Part shown: positions 1 through 5,496 of the stretch, piece by piece
Layout of the letters: each line of letters begins with the position of its first letter
How positions within the stretch are numbered: position 1 is the stretch's first letter
NCBI GenBank assembly: GCA_017643325.1
Contig: JAEPNS010000016.1
Location: 1 to 13,154, forward strand
Length of the DNA stretch: 13,154 bases
Direction of reading: 5' to 3'
DNA from: Alphaproteobacteria bacterium
GTDB lineage: Bacteria; Pseudomonadota; Alphaproteobacteria; UBA6615
Notes under the pieces: generated by a model
What the model saw: the letters and a program-made list of their open reading frames with translations, nothing else
Told to the model about the DNA's origin: nothing
The model's database searches: none
Position numbers and translations under genes: made by a program

Positions 1-733
1 GGTGCTCGTTGTTGAAGATGTCCTGTGTCCGGAAGGACGCCACGGCCGGTAAATCGTTCGCCTCGCAGAAGGCCTCCAGGTCGGCGGTGCTTTCGGCGGT
101 CCAGCCGCCGCCGCCGAAGATGACCATCGGCTTTTTCGCCGACGACAGAAGCTCGCGCAGCCGCGACAGGTCGGATTCGCGCGGTTCCGGCGCCGGATAG
201 GCCGCGACGGCCACGTCTTCAACCTCGACCTCCTCGACGAGCATGTCCTCCGGCAGCGAGATCACCACCGGGCCGGGCCGCCCGCCCGCGGCGGTCGCGA
301 ACGCGCGGGCGACGATCTCGGGCAGGCGCGCGGGATCGTCGACCTCGACGGCCCACTTGGCCAGCGGTGCGAACATGGCCTCGTAATCGACCTCCTGGAA
401 CGCCTCGCGGCCGCGGAACGCGCGCGGCACCTGCCCGACGAACAGGATCATCGGGGACGAATCCTGCAGCGCGGCGTGCACGCCGATACAGCCGTTGCAC
501 GCGCCCGGTCCGCGCGTCACGAAGGCGATGCCCGGCCTGCCGGTCAGCTTGCCGTAGGCCTCCGCCGCGTAGGTCGCGCCGCTCTCGTGGCGGCAGGTGA
601 TGACGCGGATCTCGTCGCGCACGTCGTAGAGCGCGTCCAGCGCCCCGAGATAGCTCTCGCCGGGAACGCAAAACGCGGTGTCGACCCCGTGCAAGCGCAG
701 GGCGTCGACCAGTACCTGACCGCCGGTTCTCAC
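1..733 (-). CDS. Thiamine-diphosphate enzyme, acetolactate synthase-like (N-terminal part, cut by window edge)
   Basis: About 245 residues of the N-terminal half of a ThDP-dependent enzyme of the acetolactate synthase / pyruvate oxidase superfamily; the C-terminal cofactor-binding half lies beyond base 1. Numbering from the upstream ATG at 751, the Pyr domain runs from about residue 9 to 175. It contains CVPGESY, the catalytic Glu56 in CRHESGATYAAEAYGK, the loop GPGACN (GPGATN in true acetolactate synthases) and the AFQE segment near residue 117. The central domain starts near 195 with PMVIFGGGGW. The family condenses or decarboxylates 2-keto acids; the substrate here is unknown. I chose the GTG at 733 because AGGGGGG lies 8 bases upstream of it and the protein then begins MRTGGQVLVDAL, as in relatives. 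The ATG at 751 is in frame but overlaps that ribosome binding site and has none of its own. The gene is last in a minus-strand series, 94 bases after the MDR gene. Superfamily is certain; exact reaction is not. Confidence 0.88.
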   Translation of the reverse strand, partial: MRTGGQVLVDALRLHGVDTAFCVPGESYLGALDALYDVRDEIRVITCRHESGATYAAEAYGKLTGRPGIAFVTRGPGACNGCIGVHAALQDSSPMILFVGQVPRAFRGREAFQEVDYEAMFAPLAKWAVEVDDPARLPEIVARAFATAAGGRPGPVVISLPEDMLVEEVEVEDVAVAAYPAPEPRESDLSRLRELLSSAKKPMVIFGGGGWTAESTADLEAFCEANDLPAVASFRTQDIFNNEH

Positions 734-827
734 AGTTGTTTCCCCCCTCATGGAACCGGCCGCCGCGCCGGCGACCGGAATGTGTGTCTGGAACGTAGCA
801 TCGGGCGGGATGTCGGCAAACGCCGCG

Positions 828-1820
828 TCAGGGCGTGAGCACGATCTTTCCGAGAACTTCGCCGCTTTCGAGCATTCGGTGGGCCTCCGCCGCGTCGGCG
901 AGCGGCAGGCGCGCATGCAGCCGGGGCTTGATCTCGCCGTCGGCCAGCATCCCGATAAGCTGCTCCATCACCGGACGGCGCAGCTCGGGCTTGTCGTCGA
1001 AATAGTGGATGCTGAAGATCTGGAATCCGAGGTTGCGGCTGAAATCGCGCGCCATCGGCTCGTAGATCGCCGGGTCCGGGTGGCCCGCCACAAACCCGAA
1101 GGTCACGACCTTTCCGAACGGGCGCAGCATGTCGAAATTCTGCGCGAAGTCTGGGCCGCCGACCGAATCGTAGATCACATGGAGACCGGAACCCCGGGTG
1201 AATTCGGCGACCGCTTCGGGGATCGCGGCCGCATGGCGGTCGATCACGGCATCCGCGCCCATGTCCCGCACGAAGGCTGTCTTCTCCGGGCCGCCGGCCA
1301 CGGCGCAAACCGTCAGGTTGCGCCGCTTCGCAAGCTGTACCAGCGCGCTGCCGACCCCGCCCGCCGCGGCGTGGACAAGAATCGACTGGCCTTCCTGCGG
1401 CTGCGCCGCATGGCTCAACAGGAACCAGGCCACCTGGAAGTTGGCGAGGTGCACCACGTCCTCCGACGCCACGTTGTCGGGCAGCGCAAACGGCGCGGTC
1501 TCCGGCACCACGCGCGCCTCCGCATAGCACCCGCCGCGCAGCGGAAGTTCGCGCGAGGTGATGTAGACCCGCTCGCCCTTGCGGAAGCGCGTCACGTCCG
1601 GCCCGAGCGCATCGACCGTCCCGACCATGTCGTTGCCCGGGATCATGGGCAGCGGCCAGGTCTTCACGTCCGTGGCCGTGCGCACCAGCACGTCGGGGAT
1701 GCCCACGCCGATCACCTCGGCGCGCACCCGCACCTCTCCCGGGCCCGGTTCCGGCTCCGGGACATCCTCGTATTTCAGGACGTCGGCGGAGCCGTACTCA
1801 TGGAAACGAACGACCTTCAC
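828..1820 (-). CDS. MDR-family NAD(P)H:quinone / enone oxidoreductase (copy 1)
   Basis: A 330-residue medium-chain dehydrogenase/reductase of the quinone oxidoreductase branch, predicted to be cytoplasmic and to transfer hydride from NAD(P)H to a quinone, enone or similar acceptor. An N-terminal GroES-like domain (about 1-120, with PEPEPGPGEVRVRAEVIGVG and the PGNDMVGTVDALG segment) is followed by a Rossmann domain whose nucleotide loop is AAAGGVGSALVQLAK at 151-165. The structural-zinc cysteine cluster of alcohol dehydrogenases is absent, which fits a zinc-free reductase. It starts with GTG, with only a weak AGG/GGG stretch upstream. It lies 13 bases after the cupin gene, so the two are almost certainly cotranscribed. 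It is a paralogue of the gene at 3473-4465: same length, alignable without gaps, more than half identical by eye. The natural substrate cannot be deduced. Confidence 0.93.
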   Translation of the reverse strand: MKVVRFHEYGSADVLKYEDVPEPEPGPGEVRVRAEVIGVGIPDVLVRTATDVKTWPLPMIPGNDMVGTVDALGPDVTRFRKGERVYITSRELPLRGGCYAEARVVPETAPFALPDNVASEDVVHLANFQVAWFLLSHAAQPQEGQSILVHAAAGGVGSALVQLAKRRNLTVCAVAGGPEKTAFVRDMGADAVIDRHAAAIPEAVAEFTRGSGLHVIYDSVGGPDFAQNFDMLRPFGKVVTFGFVAGHPDPAIYEPMARDFSRNLGFQIFSIHYFDDKPELRRPVMEQLIGMLADGEIKPRLHARLPLADAAEAHRMLESGEVLGKIVLTP

Positions 1821-1833
1821 GAAACGGCCCGAC

Positions 1834-2415
1834 CTAGCCCGCGACGCCGCCGTCGAACTTGAACCCGATCTTCTTCAGGGTCTCGACGGTCTGTTCGCCG
1901 AACTCCTCCTCGAGTTCGTCGGCCACGTTCGGGTGGTAGGCGACACGGTCGTTGCTACCCGGTTCGCCGAGCTCGATGGTCACGAACAGGCGCCCGGTCT
2001 CGTCGGAGATGTTCCGGAACGCACGCATCACACCCTGCGGCACAGAGACGAAATCCATCGGCTCGAGGACGGTCATGTGCTCGCCGTTGTCGCCCCAGGT
2101 CACCTCGAACTTGCCCTGCAGACAGAAGAAGCTTTCGGTCGTGATCTCGTGGTTGTGCAGGCCCGGCCCGTCGCCCGGCGGGCACTCGGCGATCGCGAGC
2201 ACGACGCGTTCGCCCGCCTTGACCGGCGCCATCGCGCTCCGGCCGGTGTATTCCTCGGGCACCATCACCGGGTAGACCCGGTGCGCGGTGAGCTTCTCCA
2301 TCGCCTTCGCCGGGATGCCGCTGCTCTCGTCGTGCTGGTCGCTGTAGGGGCGCAGCTCGGAAAAGCGCGCCGTGCGCGCGGCCATTTCCTCGGGGGAGAC
2401 TTCAACGGATTTCAT
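1834..2415 (-). CDS. Cupin-domain protein
   Basis: A 193-residue single-cupin protein. Motif 1 is clear: GLHNHEITTESFFCLQG, giving the metal ligands His87, His89 and Glu94. Motif 2 is present as PQGVMRAFRN, but the position normally occupied by the fourth ligand (His) is Arg131, so the site would be three-ligand or metal-free. About 60 residues precede the barrel and about 45 acidic residues follow it. Cupins of this type are small metalloenzymes or ligand-binding proteins; the reaction is unknown. The start at 2415 is supported by AGAGGA about 8 bases upstream; the reading frame runs 28 codons further up to an ATG at 2499, but that extension is Arg-rich, lacks family resemblance and overlaps the likely operator. 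First gene after lysR and immediately before the MDR gene, it is probably the lead gene of a cupin-MDR-ThDP enzyme operon controlled from 2416-2524. Confidence 0.88.
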   Translation of the reverse strand: MKSVEVSPEEMAARTARFSELRPYSDQHDESSGIPAKAMEKLTAHRVYPVMVPEEYTGRSAMAPVKAGERVVLAIAECPPGDGPGLHNHEITTESFFCLQGKFEVTWGDNGEHMTVLEPMDFVSVPQGVMRAFRNISDETGRLFVTIELGEPGSNDRVAYHPNVADELEEEFGEQTVETLKKIGFKFDGGVAG

Positions 2416-2495
2416 GGTGGCGATCCTCTCTCGTTGGTTCACCCGCCACACTAGTCGGGGCATGCGCCGCCCGGAAATACCGTTTGCGCACGTTG

Positions 2496-2519
2496 TCATG
2501 CCGTTTCGGCATGATGCCG
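2496..2519. promoter_or_regulatory. Candidate LysR operator: overlapping palindromes upstream of the cupin operon
   Basis: Between lysR and the cupin gene lies TCATGCCG-TTT-CGGCATGA (2496-2514), a perfect 8-base inverted repeat. It contains T-N11-A (ATGCCGTTTCGGCAT), the classical LysR-type box. A second palindrome, CGGCAT-G-ATGCCG (2507-2519), shares the middle half-site, so three ATGCCG/CGGCAT half-sites are stacked in 24 bases. The centre of the first palindrome is about 90 bases upstream of the cupin ATG. No T-run follows on the minus strand, which argues against a terminator for lysR. Binding by the neighbouring LysR protein is inferred. I see no convincing -35/-10 pair in the remaining sequence to 2416. 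Confidence 0.6.
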
Positions 2520-2524
2520 AACGC

Positions 2525-3415
2525 CTAGTCCGAAAACAGGCGCGCCACCTCGTCCACGATCACGTCTTTCATGGCCTCGAAGACCGGACCCGCCGTGTGA
2601 TCACGTTGCCAGGCGAGATGACGGCCGAGCGAGACGCTCGACAGGCGTGTCTTTCTGAGCGTCACGCCCTCGGGACCGTCGTGGAGGGTCGATTTCGGGA
2701 GCACGCCGTAGGCGAGCCCCCGCCCGACGATATCGATCGCGGCCCGGGAACTCTCGACCCGGTACCTGAGGTCGAGGTCTGCCTGCGACTGGCCGGAGAG
2801 TTCCTCCACCCACGATGCCATCGTGGTCTGCTGGTTGGTCACGACCAGTGGCATACCCGCGAGATCGTCCCATCCCGCAGCCTTTCGCGGCATCTTCGCA
2901 TCGCGCGCGCCCACCAGGTAGACCGGCTCGTCAAACAGGTGATGGAACTCGATCCCGGGCGCATTTGCGGGCCGCGACATCACCGCAAGGTCCAGCGTCC
3001 CGTCAGTCAGGGCGTTCAGGAGGCCGGCGCCGACGCCCTCGACAAAGCTGATGCGCAGGCCGGGGTAGCGTTCCGACATGCGCGCCGCCACGGCGCCGAA
3101 CAGGAGCCGCCCCACGGCCGGGGCCGTGCCGAAGGAGATCCAGCCCGAGACGTGGCCAAGGGCGGCGGAAATCTCCTCGCGCGCCCGCGCGGCATGTACG
3201 CGCATCGCGTCGGCGTGACGCAACAGGATCTCGCCGTGCGCCGTCAGCGAGACACCGCCCGGCCCGCGCACGAAGACCGGCGCGCCCAGGTCCTGCTCGA
3301 GCGCGGCGATCTGGCGGCTGAGGGCCGGCTGCGCGACGCGCAGGCGCGCGGCGGCCGCCGTGAAGCTGCCGGACTCCGCGATCTCGCAGAAGTATCGAAG
3401 CTGGCGCGATTCCAT
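2525..3415 (-). CDS. LysR-family transcriptional regulator
   Basis: A 296-residue LysR-type regulator of normal family length. The N-terminal winged helix-turn-helix covers about residues 2-60 (MESRQLRYFCEIAESGSFT, then AAAARLRVAQPALSRQIAAL and LEQDLGAPVFVRG). A linker helix and a two-lobed periplasmic-binding-protein-like effector domain follow from about residue 90, including ERYPGLRISFVEG, a TDGTLDLAVMSRP segment and AIDIVGRGLAYGVLP. The start at 3415 matches the conserved family N-terminus; an in-frame ATG 16 codons upstream would add residues that no LysR protein has and would run through the palindrome at 3428-3446. It is on the same strand as its neighbours rather than divergent from its target, and sits between the second MDR gene and the cupin operon. 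The effector is probably a substrate or intermediate of the adjacent enzymes (inference). Confidence 0.94.
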   Translation of the reverse strand: MESRQLRYFCEIAESGSFTAAAARLRVAQPALSRQIAALEQDLGAPVFVRGPGGVSLTAHGEILLRHADAMRVHAARAREEISAALGHVSGWISFGTAPAVGRLLFGAVAARMSERYPGLRISFVEGVGAGLLNALTDGTLDLAVMSRPANAPGIEFHHLFDEPVYLVGARDAKMPRKAAGWDDLAGMPLVVTNQQTTMASWVEELSGQSQADLDLRYRVESSRAAIDIVGRGLAYGVLPKSTLHDGPEGVTLRKTRLSSVSLGRHLAWQRDHTAGPVFEAMKDVIVDEVARLFSD

Positions 3416-3427
3416 GCCCCAGTCTGC

Positions 3428-3446
3428 GCCGATATGCGCTATCGGC
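3428..3446. promoter_or_regulatory. Palindrome upstream of lysR, candidate autoregulatory site
   Basis: GCCGATA-TGCGC-TATCGGC is a perfect 7-base inverted repeat with a 5-base spacer, 13 to 31 bases before the lysR start codon. Its right arm continues as TATCGGCAT, so it carries the same CGGCAT half-site as the palindromes at 2496-2519 on the other side of lysR. This would place a repressing LysR dimer over its own translation start or promoter. It lies 26 bases downstream of the MDR stop codon; a terminator role is less likely because there is no T-run. Confidence 0.4.
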
Positions 3447-3472
3447 ATACCCCCTTGCCGCACGCGTTCGGA

Positions 3473-4465
3473 TCAGGGTGTGAGAACCACCTTCCCGGTC
3501 ACGCTGCCGGCTTCGAGCAGCCTGTGTGCGTCCGCGGCGGCGTCGAGCGGCAGGCTGGAATGGATATCGGGCACCACCGATCCCGTCTCCATGGCCGCGA
3601 TCGCCTCCTCCATCGCCCGCCGGCGCATGTCCGGCCAGTCGTCGAGCACATGGATCGAGAACAGGCGCAGCGCGAGCGAGCGCCCGAGCCGGTCGCGCAT
3701 CGGCTCGAGCACGTTCGGGTCGGGCCACCCGCCGAGGTACCCGAACAGCACGACGGTTCCCATGGGTGCGAGCATGCGGAAGCCATCGGTGAAGTTCTCG
3801 CCGCCGACGGAATCGTAGACCACGTCGACGCCCTGTCCGTCGCTCAGGTCGGCGACCCGTTCGCGGATATTCTCGCTGCTGCGGTCGATCACCGCGTCGG
3901 CGCCAAGTGACTCGACATAGGCCGCCTTCTCCGGGGAGCCCGCAATCCCGTACACCTCTAGGTTCACGCTTCGCGCCATCTGCACGACAGCCCCGCCGAC
4001 GCCGCCCGCGGCGGCATGGACGAGGATGCGCCCGCCCGGGGCCGGGCTCGCAGCAAAGTTCAGGAGCAGCCAGGCGAGCTGGTAGTTCCCGAGCGACACC
4101 GCATGTTCCGCGCTCACCTCCTCCGGCAACGCAAACACGGCTTCCGCCGGAACGACCACTTCCTCGGCGTACCCGCCGCCGCGATCCGGGAGCTCACGCG
4201 CGTTCATGTAGACGCGGTCTCCGACCCTCGGATATTCGACGCCGGCGCCCACGGCATCGACGACCCCGGCCATCTCGTTGCCCGGCACGACGGGGAACGG
4301 CGGGATCCAGGAGTAGGTGCCGCGGCGCATCAGGATGTCCGGCACGCCGACGCCGATCGCTTCGGCGCGGATGCGTATCTCGCCCGGGCCCGGTTCCGGA
4401 GACGGCCGTTCCACGACCTCCAGCACTTCGGGACCACCGTAGGATTGGAACTGAACGACTTTCAC
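3473..4465 (-). CDS. MDR-family NAD(P)H:quinone / enone oxidoreductase (copy 2)
   Basis: A 330-residue zinc-free MDR oxidoreductase with the same layout as the gene at 828-1820: GroES-like domain at about 1-120 (PSPEPGPGEIRIRAEAIGVG), Rossmann loop AAAGGVGGAVVQMAR at 151-165, and the shared C-terminal ending GKVVLTP. The start is the GTG at 4465, preceded by GGGGAGG at 7-8 bases; the reading frame is open for over 120 codons further upstream, but that stretch is arginine-rich non-coding sequence and crosses the divergent promoter region. Conserved active-region segments differ from copy 1 around residues 46-60 (MRRGTYSWIPPFPVV against VRTATDVKTWPLPMI), so the two enzymes probably differ in substrate. 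It is the first gene of the minus-strand series and precedes lysR by 57 bases. Confidence 0.93.
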   Translation of the reverse strand: MKVVQFQSYGGPEVLEVVERPSPEPGPGEIRIRAEAIGVGVPDILMRRGTYSWIPPFPVVPGNEMAGVVDAVGAGVEYPRVGDRVYMNARELPDRGGGYAEEVVVPAEAVFALPEEVSAEHAVSLGNYQLAWLLLNFAASPAPGGRILVHAAAGGVGGAVVQMARSVNLEVYGIAGSPEKAAYVESLGADAVIDRSSENIRERVADLSDGQGVDVVYDSVGGENFTDGFRMLAPMGTVVLFGYLGGWPDPNVLEPMRDRLGRSLALRLFSIHVLDDWPDMRRRAMEEAIAAMETGSVVPDIHSSLPLDAAADAHRLLEAGSVTGKVVLTP

Positions 4466-4563
4466 CTTCCGCCTCCCCTGCTCGTCCGCGAAACAGCATA
4501 CGCGTAACACAAGACATACGGTGGTATGATTGCACTCGAACCAAATTCGGGAAACACTTCGGC
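4466..4563. promoter_or_regulatory. Divergent intergenic region with extended -10 and small palindromes
   Basis: This 98-base region separates the minus-strand MDR gene from the plus-strand Rossmann-protein gene and is distinctly less GC-rich than its surroundings. On the plus strand TGGTATGAT (4522-4530) is a good extended -10 element and would start transcription near 4537, about 27 bases before the TTG start; the -35 position is not recognisable. Two small palindromes are present: TACGCGTA (4499-4506) and CATAC-GGTG-GTATG (4515-4528), the latter overlapping the -10 and therefore a possible operator. No equally good promoter is visible on the minus strand. Confidence 0.4.
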
Positions 4564-5496
4564 TTGGCCGCACTTCCGACATCGCCCGAGACGCCGACCG
4601 TCTATGTGATCGCAGAGCAGGCCTGCGGGCCCGACCTGCGGCGCGTGCTGGAGTCCGGCATCGCGGCGCTCGGCGCGGGGCCCTGCGACGTTGCGGACCT
4701 GCCGGTCGGACCCGCGCCCGGAGACGCCGACCGCGCGCGGGTGCTCGAGTTCCTGCTCGATTCCTACAACGCGCGCGGCGCCTTCGTGGACGGGCCGGCG
4801 GAACAGTTCTTCGACGCACGCCTGGATGCCTACGACATGATGGACGAGGCATGCACCGTGCTGGGCGAGGTCGGCGTGATCGTGCGCCGACCCGGGTCGC
4901 TGCGCGCCGCCGCCCCGCGGCTGGCCGCGGCGGCGCGCGCCGCCGAACGCGTGCTGCGCGCCGACACGCCCGAGGTGCTGGTGTTCGGAAGCGGACCGGA
5001 CGCCCGCGCGCTCGCCGCGGCGCTCGGCACCGGTGCCTGCGCCGTCAGCCCGGCGAAGATCACGCTGGCCGGCAACAACGCCGCCGGCCTCGCGCTTGCG
5101 CGCCGGAACCTTGCCGGAATCCTGCCCGACGGCCGTTTGGAGATTCGCCATATCGAGGGCCCGGCGGAGAATGACCGCCTGCTGGCGCTCCTGCCGCCGG
5201 GAAGCGGTGTCGTGCGCGCGGTGGACGGGAAGGATTCACCGGCCGTCGGCGCGGCATCTGCCGCGCTCTATCCGGAAGGTGCGGTGATCTGGGACATGCG
5301 CGCGCCGGCAACGGGCTCGCCGTTCCTTGCGTCGGCGGTCCGGCAGCGGGAGATCGCGAACCTGACCCTCTCGGACCGCAGCGCGTATCGCGAAGAGCGC
5401 CATGTCGCGGTGCTCGATGCGATATTCGGCGAAGAGGCCGGCGACGCCGCCAGACAGAGCCTCCGCGACGCCATCCGCGAAGTGCACGCGCGCTAG
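4564..5496 (+). CDS. Shikimate-dehydrogenase-like Rossmann protein, non-ATG start
   Basis: About 310 residues if read from the TTG at 4564. The frame is clearly coding (strong GC at third positions, protein-like composition). Residues 12-110 form an alpha/beta N-terminal part (TVYVIAEQ, then GAFVDGPAEQFFDARLDAYD). A Rossmann segment begins at about 137 with VLVFGSGPDARALAAAL. Near 240 VIWDMRAPATGSPFL resembles the C-terminal DLVYNP-TP-L strand-turn of shikimate dehydrogenases (AroE). The typical AroE catalytic Lys/Asp pair and the NATPxG turn are not recognisable, so a function in aromatic biosynthesis should not be assumed. No ATG exists in frame upstream after the last stop; TTG 4564 follows GGGAA by about 9 bases, and GTG 4606 is an alternative. 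The gene stands alone on the plus strand; its stop TAG overlaps the convergent stop at 5493-5495. Gene confident, family tentative. Confidence 0.72.
   Translation: MAALPTSPETPTVYVIAEQACGPDLRRVLESGIAALGAGPCDVADLPVGPAPGDADRARVLEFLLDSYNARGAFVDGPAEQFFDARLDAYDMMDEACTVLGEVGVIVRRPGSLRAAAPRLAAAARAAERVLRADTPEVLVFGSGPDARALAAALGTGACAVSPAKITLAGNNAAGLALARRNLAGILPDGRLEIRHIEGPAENDRLLALLPPGSGVVRAVDGKDSPAVGAASAALYPEGAVIWDMRAPATGSPFLASAVRQREIANLTLSDRSAYREERHVAVLDAIFGEEAGDAARQSLRDAIREVHAR

Noticed and set aside
752..827. Terminator or promoter between MDR copy 1 and the ThDP enzyme gene
   Set aside because: Only general GC-rich self-complementarity; no stem with T-run and no convincing -35/-10 pair, so cotranscription or a promoter cannot be decided.
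750..1862. Open plus-strand frame of 370 codons antisense to MDR copy 1
   Set aside because: Histidine/arginine-rich shadow frame; the minus strand encodes a complete MDR protein.
2496..2514. Palindrome after lysR as a rho-independent terminator
   Set aside because: No T-run follows on the minus strand and the 3-base loop with T-N11-A symmetry fits an operator better.
2372..3910. Open plus-strand frame of 512 codons across lysR and the MDR gene
   Set aside because: It spans two recognisable minus-strand genes and their spacer and has no protein-like features.
4466..4852. N-terminal extension of MDR copy 2 by about 129 codons
   Set aside because: Arg/Pro-rich, overlaps the coding region of the divergent gene, and the GTG at 4465 has a strong ribosome binding site and matches the start of copy 1.
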